From contig NW_005200317.1 of assembly GCF_000372725.1 (NCBI RefSeq), positions 46,211-110,210 on the forward strand: DNA of 64,000 bases. The letters run 5' to 3'. The notes beneath the pieces are model-generated. The model saw only the letters and a list, made by a program, of their open reading frames with translations, ran no database searches and had not been told where the DNA came from. The translations under genes and the position numbers were made by a program. The first letter of the stretch is position 1. Each line of letters starts with the position of its first letter. This document shows, piece by piece, positions 44,696-56,604 of the stretch. This stretch comes from Emiliania huxleyi CCMP1516. Lineage: Eukaryota > Haptophyta > Isochrysidales > Noelaerhabdaceae.

Positions 44696-45532
44696 CGCCC
44701 GCGGCTACTACGGCGGGACTTTGGCACCAATTTGGTGGAGGCGGCTTCTGGAAGCAGCAGCGGCAGCGCGGCGCGCGGAGGCGTGGTTGATGGCTCACCG
44801 CGGCCTGCCGGCGTCGGCGAGGCGTCGGACGGCGACAGCGCCAAACAGGAGAGCAGCATTTCCGAAAAAAAGAATCTTACAACAAAACTCCCTCGCACAA
44901 CACTGGGCACGGGACTGGCGCGCACTGGCACGAACACAGGTACACCACGGGAGCCGCCTAAGCGACTCCTGCGAAAAAAGAAGGTTGCGCGCCTTCGTGT
45001 AGGCGCCCCCCGCGACTGTGCTTCTTTTGGTACTGTCGCGTTGAAATAAAATGAACTCGGGGGCACGGGACGCGGCACAAACGGGGCACAAACGCCAGGC
45101 TACAAAGACGGGGAGGCACGTAGTGACGCAGGGGAGTCTAGGCGACGGCGGCGTCCTCCGACGCCGCGGCGAGCCTGAGCTCGGTCGCAATCTCTTCCGC
45201 CGCCGCGTACTGTGGGATCCGAGCGCGAGCACCTTCCAGCCGAGCACCTTCCCGCAAAAGTCGGGATCAGAGTGGCCACGTGGCTCGGTAGTGCTACTGC
45301 GTGCCTTGCGTGCGGCCCTTGGATTATGCTATTGAAGGTTACTCCACCGCGGTCCGTGCGAGCGAGACCCTGACCCGCTCGCACGCCCGCGGGGGCACAC
45401 GCGAGGCGATGCAGTGGGATACCGGACTTCTTCTGGGGCTAGCTGAAGCTATAAAGAACACCTCTGCCGCGTCCTGGACTTCCACGACGCGCAGCACGCC
45501 CACGGCAGCTCACCGCGACGGGCAGAGCCCAG

Positions 45533-45973
45533 GCTGGGTCGTTCACGCTGGAGAGAGGGCCCAAAAGAAACTTTTACGTGCGCGTTTGCGGCTTGCCTGT
45601 GCTCTCGGCCGCCTCGCTGAGCGAGACCGAGCGCGGTGCTGGTGGCGCCGACACTGCCGATCCGTCGAGCACTGCGACGGCTGCTCAACCAATGAGAGTC
45701 GGCAGCGCTGCCTCTGCGGCTGGTGCGCCTGCACAAACCACGCCAAGCGACTGCAAACTGGGCGCAAACCTGTCTGGCAATGCTCTGGGCGAGGATGTCA
45801 GTGTGGAAACCACTCGAGTCCTTCAGCTTGATCCTGCCTCGACGGCTCGCACCGCAAACGCGGGTCCTGCACTTCCTCGCGGTGCCGGCATCTCTGCGCT
45901 GCGCCATATTGACGCCAATAACTCTGCTTTCAACATGCTCAACGAGGCGCTGCCCTCTGCGCGGCTGGCCTAA
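45533..45973 (+). CDS. Hypothetical terminal exon
   Basis: After an acceptor-like GCCCAG the frame reads AGSFTLERGPKRNFYVRVCG, runs through Ala/Thr-rich sequence and ends ISALRHIDANNSAFNMLNEA before a TAA. An upstream plus-strand stretch (LDYAIEGYSTAVRASETLTR, 45,310-45,480) may be its preceding exon. The complementary strand between 45,270 and 45,440 also reads as protein (RTDRGGVTFNSIIQGPHARH), so strand assignment is not secure. Confidence 0.32.
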   Translation, partial: AGSFTLERGPKRNFYVRVCGLPVLSAASLSETERGAGGADTADPSSTATAAQPMRVGSAASAAGAPAQTTPSDCKLGANLSGNALGEDVSVETTRVLQLDPASTARTANAGPALPRGAGISALRHIDANNSAFNMLNEALPSARLA

Positions 45974-46439
45974 CCTGTGCTGCTGCTGCTGCTGCTGTTG
46001 CAGCTGATGCTGCTCCTGCTACCCTCCCGCCCGCCCACCCTGCCCGCCCGCCCTGCCCGCCCGCTCGTAAGGGGTCTTCACCTTCACACTGGTCTGGCCA
46101 CAGGTGGGCAACCTTCCCGTCGAAGGTCAAGCGGTCTCAACTTCGCGCTCTACTGCCCGCCCTCGCCCTCGCCTACCGCCTCCCGCCTCCGCCCGCCGAC
46201 CCGCCGCCAGCTCGTCCGCCAACCCGTCGTCTCTGTCGCCTCTCGCCCGCCCGCCATCGCCCTCGCCTTTCACCTCCCGCCGCCCCCCGCCGACCGCCAC
46301 GCCAGCTTGCCTGCCGCCCTGTCGTCTCGCCTGTCGCCTGCCCGCCCTCGCCGCCTCTCGCCGACGACCACGCCAGCTTGGCCGCCGCCCTGTCGTCTCG
46401 CCTATCGCCCGCCCGCCCTCGCCCTCGCCCCCTCCTCCC

Positions 46440-46935
46440 GCCACCACCCTCGCCTCACCCTCCCGCCGCCTCGCCGCTCGCTTGCTCGCTCGCGCGCCCG
46501 CTCGCGCCTGGCTTTCTACTTCCTCGTGATCGCCCGAATCTATCCTTCCTCGTGATCCACCCTCGCCTCACCCTCCCGCCGCCTCGCTGCTCGCTCGCCG
46601 CTTGCTCGCCCGCCCGACTTTCTACTTCCTCGTGATCCGAACCGCCACCACCCTCGCCTCCTCGCCTCACCCTCCCGCCGCCTCGCCGCTCTCGCCCGCC
46701 GTTCGCTCGCCCGCTCCCGACTTTCTACTTCTTCGTGATCCATCTCGCCGCCCGCTCGCTCGCTCGCGCTCGACCTCCTACTTCCTCGTGATCCACCGCC
46801 GCCACCCTCGCCACCGCCACCTTCTCGCCGCTCGCTCGCCCGCTCGCGCTCGACCTTCTACTTCCTCGTGATCCACCCGCCGCCACCCTCGCCTCACCCT
46901 CCCGCCACCTAGCCGCCCGCTCGCCGCTCGCTCGC
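46440..46935. repeat. Imperfect ~80-100-bp repeats
   Basis: TTTCTACTTCCTCGTGATCC recurs six times with CTCACCCTCCCGCCGCCTCG and CGCTCGCTCGCC between; followed by a GA tract at ~46,943-46,977. Confidence 0.8.
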
Positions 46936-46940
46936 CCGCT

Positions 46941-46979
<39 letters not shown>

Positions 46980-47017
46980 GAGAGCGAGGCGTTCAAGGGG
47001 ACGAGGAGGGGATCCAG

Positions 47018-48640
47018 ATGGCCTGGGAGGTTGAACTTTTGCGGGTCAGGAGAGCCATGATGAGAGCGGAGGAGTCGTGTCTTCTACCTGATCGGATGGA
47101 CATTGAGGCTCGTAAGCGATTCGGTGAAGACATCTTTCAACGTCTGCGAAAGCCAATTGATGATGCTGATGCGGAAGAGAAGGAACAGGTGGTAGGAGCC
47201 TTCTTCAAATGGTTCACAGAAGTGTGGATACCAGGGTTGCGTTCAGGGCTACAACCGGTGGAATGGAATGTGGGGAGATGCGTTGAGGATGTCGATCGGG
47301 TATCTAGACGAAGGGAGGAGGCGCCGAAGGTGCAGACTGCGCTACTGGGAAGCAGGGACGATGAGAGGAGGCATGTAGTTTCGGCGGCGAGTACGATACA
47401 GGACTATGAAGGAGGGAGGAGGGTGTTCGACGTCATCTCAAAGGAGGAGGCGGTGGGGGCGGACTGCAACCGATGTAATGAGTGGGGGGGGGTGCCCGTG
47501 AAGAGCATGGTGAGGTGGGCTGGAGACAATCTATGGAGGAGAAGGGAGGTGACGGATACAGTGCTGCTGCATTTGACGAGAGTAGACTTGGGTGAAGAGG
47601 TGCGGCTTGGGACCAGAGTGGACGGGAAGTCTGGGGTCTCGATGGCGTGTCTTTGGATACAGGCGGTTGCTGGTGGACAAAAACCCTGCTGCAACGCGTA
47701 TGGTGGATTTAGGTACGAAGTGGGATGCGGGCATCTGGAAGTGATTGCCGCACGATGGGACTTATACTTTGTGAAAGTAGACCGGTCTGTGTTCTGGAAA
47801 TTTACCTTGGTGCCAGAGGATACTACTGCGGAGAGGCAGTGGACAAAGCTAGCCGGAGGGCTCTTCCCCTCAGAGGTGGCGGAGGACCTGAGGAGAGAGT
47901 TCGAGCAGAGGAGTGGGTGCAAGTTGGAGGCGAGAGGAAGGCATCACTGTCACCTTGGCATCGGAGGAGTGGCTGGAGTGAGGGCATGGAGAGTGGAAAC
48001 AGATTTAACGGCCAACGAGTACAACTTCAGTGCGAATGCGGTGTGCCACCCTATGCTATCCGTGTTTTGTCGGAGGAAGAGCGTGGAGTTGATGGAGAGT
48101 GGATGTGCCTTCCGGGTGGGAGGTGGAGTGGAGACCTTAGTGATGGAGAAGGGGGAACGGGATGGAATAACAGCGGAGGCGGACAGGGCGGTCTTGGAAG
48201 TGGCGATGAAAGTCAATGCAGTTATGGAGGTTGGTGTGATGCTCTCGACTGATGGATCCGTGAGTCCGTGTGAAGGGCGACCAGAGCGCGCGAGCAAGGC
48301 AGGATGCGGAGCGGTAATCGGGGCAGCGCCTCGTCTAGGGTGGACGGATGTGGGAAGGATTGGGCATGGACTTGACCGAGGGGCGACGACGAGCGCGAGC
48401 GAGCTCAGTGCGATGACTCTTGGGCTTCGGGGAATACTGGAGAGAATAAGGGAAGCTCGGAGTAACGGTATAAGTCACAAGATTCGTGGTGAGTGGGTAG
48501 TCTTTGCGATGGTGGACAGTGAGACCTGCGTCAAAGGGATGGAGAAGGCATGGAGGAGCAGGGATGATACTTGGCTAGTTGGGGAGCAGGATGGTGATCT
48601 TCTCGAGACAATCAACAACTTAAATGGGGCGGTACATTGT
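47018..48640 (+). mobile_element. RNase H-like ORF of a probable retroelement
   Basis: A long open frame with visibly lower G+C than its surroundings. Near its end it has an RNase H-type order: STDGSVSPCEG, later TSASELSAMTLGLRGI, then FAMVDSETCVKGM, matching D, E and D of the RNase H fold. Upstream there are Cys-containing stretches (GADCNRCNEW, PCCNAYGGFRYEVGCGH) but no reverse transcriptase was seen within the window. The most likely reading is the C-terminal part of a retroelement that landed here; family not assigned. It ends just before CGGAC-rich foldback DNA and LRR copy C. Confidence 0.5.
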
Positions 48641-48679
48641 AGCGACGCGATGCGTCCGGTGAACTCGTCCGTCTGTCCG

Positions 48680-48790
48680 GCGACGGACCGAAAAAGGCCC
48701 GGTCGGACGGCAGCAGATTTGGGCCGGACGCCGGACGTCGGACGACTTTTTCGTCCGACCGTCCGACTGGCTTTATGTCCGTCCGGCGAG
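48680..48790. other. CGGAC-rich foldback DNA
   Basis: GTCGGACGA-CTTTT-TCGTCCGAC (48,737-48,759) forms a perfect 9-bp hairpin, inside ~110 bp of CGGAC/GTCCG units. It marks the boundary between the RNase H-like element and LRR copy C. Confidence 0.65.
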
Positions 48791-48882
48791 TCACATATGG
48801 AAAACTGTGGAAAACCGAATGGCAGTACCGGCTCTTACACAGGTGCTCAAAGTCGATCGGCCTTACACAGGCAGGCGAAGCG

Positions 48883-50249
48883 ATGGGCTGCGGCACGAGC
48901 AAGCCGGGCCTGACCTACGAGGAGAAGCTGGCGCGGTGGCGCGAGAAGGGCGGCGGCGACCTCGAGCCGGTCCTCGCGAGCGGCGCCGTCGCCCTCCTCG
49001 ACGCGCAGTGGATCATCCGCCACGCCGAGGCGGGCGGCGTCCTCTCCCACCGCCAGGCGCTGCCCAAAGAGGCCTTCCTCTCTTTCGCCGATCTCGTCGA
49101 GGCGACCGACGAGTATGACCTTGCCGTCGCCGCGCTCTCCTACCCGTGGCTGACCAAGGACCACCCCGACCCGCGCGGAGCCAACCTCGCCCGCGTCGCG
49201 AGGGCGCTCAAGGCCCTGCTCAGCCACCCCGGCATCACGCGGCTCGGCGTCTTCTGGGACTTCGGCTCGCTGCACCAGCACCCCGACCCCCCCAACGGCG
49301 TCCTGCGCACCGAGGAGCAGAACGCGCTCTTCAAACAGGGGCTGGGCTGCCTCGGCACGCTCTACTCCCACCAGCACACACGCGTGCTGCGGCTGACCTC
49401 CTTCCCGGACGGCCACAAGGCGGAGGAGCAGGCCGAGGGCACCAACGTGGCCAAGTACTTTGACCGCGGCTGGTGCTACACGGAGGCCTGCTGGGCGGGC
49501 CTGACCAAGGACTACGACCTCTCGCTCGACCTCGGCAAGATGCGCGCCGGCGTGGAGTACGACTGGGACAGCCTCATCGGCGACTGCATCCAGGACGGCG
49601 GCCGGCGCCCTCCGCTGCTGCCGTCTGCGTTCGCGGCGGAGCTGGAGAAGAAGAGCTTCACCAACGGCAAGGACGACAAGCCGCTGGTGAAGCAGCTGTA
49701 CGAGGCCGCCTTCAAGGAGCAGTTTGGAAAGGCGACCAAGCTGATCTACATCGGCCTCGGCTGGGGCGACGCGGAGGCGGCGCAGCTGGCGGAGGTCCTC
49801 GCGAGCGGGGCAGCGCCGCGGCTCGAGAAGCTCTGGCTCCAGGGCAACAAGATTGGCGACGAGGGCTGCAAGGCGCTGGCCGCCGCCCTCGGCAAGGAGG
49901 GGGCAGCGCCGCGGCTCGAGAGGCTCTATCTCAACGACAACGAGATTGGCGACGAGGGCTGCAAGGCGCTGGCCGCCGCCCTCGGCAAGGAGGGGGCAGC
50001 GCCGCGGCTCTGGTTGCTCGATCTCAGCCGCAACAAGATTAGCGACGAGGGCTACAAGGCGCTGGCCGCCGCCCTCAAGGAGGGGGCCGCCCCGAGCCTG
50101 AAGGCGCGAGACGCTCCCCCTCGCCCCTCGCCCCTCCCCCGCCCAATGCTCATCGCACCTCCCCTCGCGTGCAGGGGCTCGGCGTGGGCCACCAGGAGCC
50201 TGAGCTGGTGGCCGTGTGCGAGGAGCGCGGCATCGGGCTCCTCGGCTGA
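48883..50249 (+). CDS. HET/TIR-like domain plus LRR protein, copy C
   Basis: Exons 48883-50103 and 50175-50249 (GC donor), 431 aa. Starts MGCGTSKPG, a strong myristoylation-type motif (G2, C3, S6). Central motifs: LSYPWLTKDHPDPRG, GVFWDFGSLHQHPDP, RTEEQNALFKQGL, YFDRGWCYTEACW. Three tandem RNI-type repeats, one more than the other copies, then a last repeat in exon 2 ending CEERGIGLLG. The open frame continues upstream into an unrelated RNase H-like element, but sequence shared with the 56.6-kb copy begins just before this ATG (AGGCAGGCGAAGCG), which supports the start. Confidence 0.74.
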
Positions 50250-50843
50250 GCCTCTCCAGCCCCGGCCGGGCGGCAAGGGCGCGGGTTCCTGCGGGACCGC
50301 CGCGCGAGCACGGCAGAGAGCAACAGACCCTGCGGCTGCGGAGCATGACGCGCAGCGACGGTGCGGGCGAGATCTTGGTTTGGGGGGGGGGGGGGGGTGG
50401 GTCTGTCGGCGCATGTGGGACAGGAGCGCGCCGCGGCGGGCGAGAGGGCGGGCCTGCGTTCAAGTCTCCCGACACGCGGTACAGGGAGGGACTAGCGCTA
50501 GCGGAGGGAGGCGCCTCCGAGGGGGCGACTGAGGCGCCGAGGCTGCGGGGGAGGGCAGTCGTGAGCCTCGAGACTCGAGCGTACGTGGTCTTTGGTCTAT
50601 CGAAAATATATGTTAAATTCACATCTCCCGCACCCAGTGCCTCTCCTCGGTGCGTGTCGGTCTCGCCCCCCCCGACCCTGGTTTGGTGGTTAGCTCACCT
50701 TTCCTCCAACAACCGAGGAGGCGGGAGCACACGCCCCCCCACGCGTCGGCTTGACGGGGTAGACGGATACTGTATTGCCGGAGACAGGTCTCTCTCGGCA
50801 CTCGGCCAATCCCTCGGCACTCTCGCGTAAAGCCGTAGTCGAG

Positions 50844-53135
50844 TCAGGCGGGCTTGACGGTGATGATCGCCTCCACCTCCACCGGCGAATCGAGCGGCAG
50901 CGTGTTGGTGCCTGCGTACACCACGACACGGCAGGTATGAAAGAAAACGAGCTGACTCGTCGGATCAAGGGACGTCTCTGGGAGCTCTGTCCAGCCGCCC
51001 ACGACGCCGCAGTCAGCGTGATAGCCATCCGCGAGAAGAGCAGTGCCCCGCAAAGTAATTAACTAATTAACAACTAATTAACAACGAATTAATTCACAGC
51101 CAGAAAGCAGAGTCACGCAACACTGCTTCGTGCGCGGTGACTCGATCTCAGCTGTATCTCGGCTGTATCGCGGCAGATCTCGCCGATGGCGGAGCGAGCG
51201 TGCTACATTCTTTTCTTTTCTTGGCTGTATCTCGGCTAGATCTCGCCGATGGCAGAGCGAGCGTGGTAGCCTCTCTTCCCGCCAAGCACCGCCATCATCA
51301 CGTCAGAGCAACCTACGGCCGAGATCGCGCGAGATCGAGATCGAGATCGAGATCGCGAGATCGCGGCAGCGCCTCTCTGCTGCAGCCTCATCGCCTCTCG
51401 GCTAGATCTTACCCTCAGCCAAGATTCGCCGAGATTCGCCGAGATTCGCCGAGATTCGCCGAGATTGGACCCGGTGAGATCTCGGCTAGATCTCGGCTGC
51501 ACCTCGGCTGCACCTCAGCGGCATGTGTCCGCTTGATCTCGGCTGGATCTCGGCAAGAATCTCGGCGGAGATCTCGGCGAGATCTCGGCGACGATCTCGG
51601 CGAGATCTCCCCTCTCTCTCGCGCCATTCAACACGAGGTGCTGCTGTTTGAACTCGGGCGCGGACGCGACGATGCCGAACAGCTTCACGACCTATTGCGG
51701 GCAATCTCGATCGGATCTCGATCTCAACCATATCTCGCGACGATGCCGAACAGCTTCACGACCTATTGCGGGCAATCTCGATCGGATCTCGATCTCAACC
51801 ATATCTCGCGACGATGCCGAACAGCTTCACGACCTATGACAGCGAACCACTTCTTTCAACAACGTGTTTCAACAAGCGGTCTCTCGCCGATGCAGCCGAG
51901 ATCTTCCCGAGATCGAGTTGAGATCTGCCCGAGATCGGATCAAAATGAATTGAGATCCGCCCGAGATCGAATTGAGATCTAACTGAGATCTCGCCTCCTC
52001 CACGCGGTCGAGATATGACTGAGATCTGCCCGAGATCTGCCCGAGATCTGGTCGAGGGAGATTGAGATCTGCCCGAGACATGCTCCAGATCTAACTGAGA
52101 TCTCGCCTGCTCTACGCGGTCGAGATCGCCGCCCAGCTGGTCCTGGCAGCGAGATACACAACCGAGATTCAGCCGAGATCGTCCGAGATCGAGATCAGCC
52201 GAGGCCAGCCGAGATCGTCCGAGATCAGCCGAAGTCAGCCGAGATTCAGCCGAGATTCAGCCGAGATTCAGCCGAGGTCAGCCGAGATCAGCCGAGATCC
52301 AGCCCTCGGCGGCGTCTCGGCTGCATCCCTGCGGCATCTCGCGGCATCTCCGACACATCTCGGCGGCATCTCGGCTGCGGCTGGTCCTGGATCGTGGCGA
52401 GAAGACCGAGCCCGCACCTGTCGAGATCTCCCGAGATCTCGCCGAGATCTAGCCGAGATCAGCCGAGATCTTGCCTCGGCGACACCTCGGCGACATCTCG
52501 GCGGATCTCCCGGCGATCTCCCGGCGATCTCCCGGCCATCTCCCGGCCATCTCTCGGCGATCTCTCGGCTCCCTCCCACCACTTTGCCGCCTCCTGCGCC
52601 TCCTCCAGCGATAGACCGCCCTCGCCGCCGACAGTGCCCGTCGCCATGCTGCCGTCCGGCCTGCGCATGAACAGTTTCTTTTCTTTGATTAATTAACGAA
52701 TTAATGATTAACCGTCGCCATGCTGCCGTCCGGCCTGCCCACGAACAATTTGTGTTTAAACTTATTAATTCGTTCCTCAACTAATTAATCAGATGATTAT
52801 CCATCCGGCCTCGCCATTCAAGGTGCACACACTCCGGCACTGTCTCAAGAAGCGGCATCAGTGTCGCGGAAGCGTCTCGGAAGCGTCTCGGAAGCGTCTC
52901 GGAGGTGTCTCGAAGTGCGAGGCGGGAAAGGTAGGATCTCGGCAGCATCTCGGAAGTGTCTCGGAAGCGTCTCGGAAGCATCTCGGAAGCGTCTCGGAAG
53001 CGTCTCGGAGGCGTCTCGGATGCTCACTTGATCGGAAGATGTCCGGAGAGGTAGAGGCGCGTGGGGCTCTCCCAGCAGGCGATGGTGTAGTTCGCCTTTG
53101 GTGTCCCCGCCGCCGGCAGAGTCAGGCCGAGCTCC
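50844..53135 (-). CDS. RidA/YjgF/UK114 family protein, first exon unresolved
   Basis: Exons in phase: 53135-53028, 52660-52580, 52417-52387, 52142-52107, 51691-51625, 51312-51247, 50911-50844. The joined product reads as a RidA-type fold: LGLTLPAAGTPKANYTIAC, RLYLSGHLPIK, LSLEEAQEAAKWCGLGLLAT, GGDLDRVEQVVKLFG, LVLNGCSDVMM, GYHARSAIGTNTLPLD, SPVEVEAIITV. The conserved Arg of the active site is kept in HARSA. RidA proteins hydrolyse reactive enamine/imine intermediates; this subgroup (LGxxLP...NY) is less well studied. The 52,387 junction would need a GA-AG intron. The initiating exon above 53,135 could not be chosen; an ATG near 53,285 is a candidate. Seven short exons spread over 2.3 kb. Confidence 0.78.
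51686..51845. repeat. Three copies of a RidA exon edge with acceptor
   Basis: GATGCCGAACAGCTTCACGA plus CCTAT recurs at ~51,671, 51,741 and 51,812; copies 1 and 2 share the whole 70-bp unit. Confidence 0.88.
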
Positions 53136-53555
53136 CTGCGGCGGGGCGTGACGGCAGGCGCGATTGGCAGTCAGCAGCGCCGTCGGCGGCCAGCAGTTGC
53201 ACGCCGCTCTCTCGATCCACTCACGCTCGCTGTGCGGCACGGGTCTAAGGTCTGCGGCTGGCGCGGAGGGCTGCGACTCAGGCATGGGACAGTGGCAGAG
53301 CGCCGGCGGCGCTGGCCGCTATGCACACGTCCTCCGACGTGGTTGGGCGCTCGCACGGCCGTGTGGGCGGGCGCAGCTCACTTGATGCGGGCCTCGGTGT
53401 GCAGCGGCGCGGTGCGGCGCAGCGCCGAGGCCGCGAGCGAGCGCGGCGACGCTGAGGCGAAGGCAGCTCGCATGTTCGATACACCCCGGTCGCAAAAAAA
53501 AAATTGCCGCGCGGCTCGCCCGCCGCGTCCGCGGCCGCGCCTCCACTCGGCGCAC

Positions 53556-54041
53556 ATGCGACACCTGCTCGGCGCCATCGACCTGCTGCTCGGCGCCATC
53601 GACCTGCTGCTCTTGCAGCAAGACATGTTCAACGCCATCGTCGACAACCCGCTGGTGCACCGAGCGACGCGCGCGCACTTCCGCGCGGCGAAGCAGCTCG
53701 GAGCGGGCGCGGTGCTCGGCATCGACCTTATCCGCCCCGACGTCGAACTGCACGACCAGGCGTGGCTCTACGAGGCACAGGGCTACCTCAACCACCCCAA
53801 GGGCGCCATCACCCCTGCGACGCGCTGCACCGGCGTGGGCGCTAGAACGGAGTGCATCTACCACCGCTCGAGGCTGCCTGGGTGCATCCCGTGTAAGCTG
53901 CGCCCGCTGGCGCACGGCACGCGCCTCGCCACCGACTACCCCGAGGCGGCGAAGAGGAGAGCTAAAGCCGCGGCGTGCGACCTCGCCAACAACTACGACT
54001 TCATGACATGGGCGGCGAGCACGCGCGGCGGCATCGTCTAG
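53556..54041 (+). CDS. Hypothetical protein, 161 aa
   Basis: Open frame starting MRHLLGAIDLLLGAIDLLLL, in which GAIDLLL is tandemly repeated by a 21-bp duplication, followed by DMFNAIVDNPLVHRATRAHF, GIDLIRPDVELHDQAWLYEA and a basic C-terminal part. Amino-acid composition is protein-like and no equally good frame overlaps. I do not recognise it. Introns inside the model cannot be excluded. Confidence 0.4.
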   Translation: MRHLLGAIDLLLGAIDLLLLQQDMFNAIVDNPLVHRATRAHFRAAKQLGAGAVLGIDLIRPDVELHDQAWLYEAQGYLNHPKGAITPATRCTGVGARTECIYHRSRLPGCIPCKLRPLAHGTRLATDYPEAAKRRAKAAACDLANNYDFMTWAASTRGGIV

Positions 54042-54559
54042 GGTACCATACTTGACCCCCCCCCCCTTGGCGCCTCGTCTTTTCCTACCAAACGAGCGTG
54101 ATTTTGGCCCGTCGTTCTCCGCTCGCGCCGGCCGCCCATGCGCTCGCGGGGCTCCCCGACAGGGCGGGCCTCGTGCTGATGGACCCAGCCGAGGTCCCCG
54201 ACCAGTCGGAGTGGCGCCGACGCGCTGCGCGCGACCACCAGCCAGCTTTTCATCGGGGCCGAGGACGGTGTGTCGAGAGAGCTGACAGTCAAAGTAGCAG
54301 CCGCTTTTTTTGCCTCTTTTTGAGCGCTGCTGCTGCACACCCAGTTCACCAGTGATATGAGACGCACCAGATCCACCCCGTCGCGAGCTTGACCGTCACC
54401 CTCGAGCCGTCACCCCGGTGATCGCCCACAGGTGGCTGATCGCGGCCGCCGCTCACGCTGCTTTTCGGCGCCTGGCTCTCAGAGGGCCCCTGCGGCTCTC
54501 TCTCGTCGCGTGACCGCCGCCGACATCATGTGCTCGGTCGTCCCCGCCGGCGCGGAGCT

Positions 54560-54963
54560 GCGCCACGTCGAAAACTCGACCGCCGGCGCGCCCGCCGGCT
54601 CACCTCTCGCGCCGCCCCTTCGCACAAAGCCCGCTCACGCCGCACGTACTCAGCCATCGGCGCGACATCACCCCCGCGCAGGCACCTCGCGACGGGTCGG
54701 CGCACTCGTGCGGCTCAACGCAGAACTACGGAGCGACTCCGCCGCGGCTCGGCGCTGCCCATGGCAGCAACAGGTACAGGTGCCGCCCCACCACCCGCCT
54801 GTGCTGCCTCTGCCTCTCTCAGCCATGCGACCCCTCCGCCAATGCACACCTCGAACGCGACGTCAGATCCCGCTGCGACTGGCAGCATTCGCGGCGATGA
54901 GGCCTCCGCCAGCAATGATCGTCACAACTCGTCTGTTACGCTACACGTTTTTGCCCTGTGCAG
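54560..54963 (+). CDS. Possible coding exon with good 5' splice site
   Basis: The frame ending ATSDPAATGSIRGDEASASN, then DRHNSSVTLHVFALCR, runs into a GTGAGC donor at 54,964. Two frames stay open here, so the call is weak. Start of the exon is not determined and no downstream exon was identified. Confidence 0.27.
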
Positions 54964-56604
54964 GTGAGCGGACCGCTGCAGCCATCGACGACGCATCGAT
55001 GGTGGAGCCGCGGGTCGGGTGAGGGAATGACCTTTTGGCGCGGCGCTGCTATGTGCCTGCGCGCTCATGGCGCGTTCAGGGGTGCGCCTGCGGTGTGTAG
55101 ACTGCGGGGCGCCGCAATAGAACGGCGCCGACGATTGTGTCGCTCATTGTCACACCGTCGACACGGTCACAGTGTGTGTGCAGTGCGTCCACTCCGGCGA
55201 CCGTGACGCCGTCGAGGTTCTCGCCTATACCGGCTAGTGTGGAGCTCTCAGTGTGGTTACGTGTTTTACTAGTGATGCTGCACTAGGCGGCCCGTTTTTA
55301 GCAAAAAGCAGATACCACATCGCGTGTGGTCGTCGAAAAACCGCATGTTCGCCCGTCTGGGACCTCTTCGGGCCTTAAAGTAAACACGGGTCTCCGAGGG
55401 TTAGTTCTGCGCTTTGGGTGTCCCCTAGCGGCGGAACGCCCCCTCTACTCGGAGCTAAAGAATACTCTCCGAGGGTTAGCCCCGCGTACCAGGTTTCCCC
55501 TTAACTGCAAGGACGCCCCCTCTACTCGGAGCTAGTGGACACGACACTAACTACTGATACGAGAATACATACCGCCCCCACGCAACTACTCGAAGATAAT
55601 ACGAGAATACGCAGCTGCGAGACGCCTATAAAGAAACAGCGAGGTAAGGTTCGGCGGCTATGATAAACCGAAAGTTGTCGTAAAACGCGGGCGAAAGCAA
55701 AGCAGAGGGCGGGCGCTTTCTGCCGCAGCGATGCCCGCAGCCTGTCGAGCAGCTTCCGCGGCGCACATGCGCCGCGGGGTTGAACGACAGCCGCGCCTCT
55801 CGAGCCACCCGTGCCACGCGCGGCGACGCGCACCCTGCGCGCCAGTCGGCGCACTGGCAGTACTGCACCAGCCAGCACGGCGTGGAGCAATGCATCCAGG
55901 GCATTGTGTTGGGCGCCAGCCAGCATGCCTCAGCACAGAGCAAGAGCGCATGCTGCGCACCCTGGCGCAGCACCAGCTCGCCTCCAATCAGGCACTCTCA
56001 CCACTGCACAGCCGCCCACGAGCGCCCGCAGCTGCACTGCTCAACGCTCAAGCTCAGGAGCCTCCCCTTGTTGTCGCAGCTTTGTGCAGTGCAGCGTGCG
56101 AGCAGCGCAGCGCCAGGCAGACCCGTGGCACGCCCGGGCGGCTGTGGGACGGAGGCCCGCCGAGCGAGTGCGAGCCGCATCGGCAGCCATGTCTCCCGCA
56201 GCCGCGAGCGAGCGGTGCAAAGAGGCAGCGTCGCGCATGCTTTTCCGTAACGGCATAGCTCTTTCTAGGGGCGAATGGGCGGTCGGCGTCGGGGTAGAGC
56301 GACAGGTGCGTACGGGGTAGCCGTCACTCTCCTGCCTCAAAAGGGCGGGGCTGTCCCGGAAAGTGAGAGACGCCGGGCAGCGTGGCGCACAACTGAACCC
56401 TCCCATACGTGCTCGTTCGTGCTCCTCCTTTGCTGTCCCACCCATCTCCTCATCTCTTTCGTGGGTTTGTACTATTAACAACGAAGGCGCTATAAAAAAG
56501 AATTCAACAAAAAAGAATTCGGCCACCAAACTTGACACGCCCTCAGCTCGCGTTTGCCGGCCCGAGCCGCTGTTGATCGCCTTCCTCGACAGGCAGGCGA
56601 AGCG
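54964..56604. other. Intergenic and 5' region of LRR copy D
   Basis: Tandem ~80-bp units at 55.4-55.5 kb; otherwise weak ORFs only. AT-richer sequence with two AAAAAAGAATTC copies lies ~100 bp before the start codon. Confidence 0.4.
55375..55540. repeat. Two tandem ~80-bp units
   Basis: CTCCGAGGGTTAG ... GCCCCCTCTACTCGGAGCTA occurs twice. Confidence 0.75.

Noticed and set aside
48641-48882. 631-aa ORF joining the RNase H-like element to LRR copy C
   Set aside because: The frame is shared by chance; the junction is foldback DNA and sequence shared with copy D starts just before the copy C ATG.
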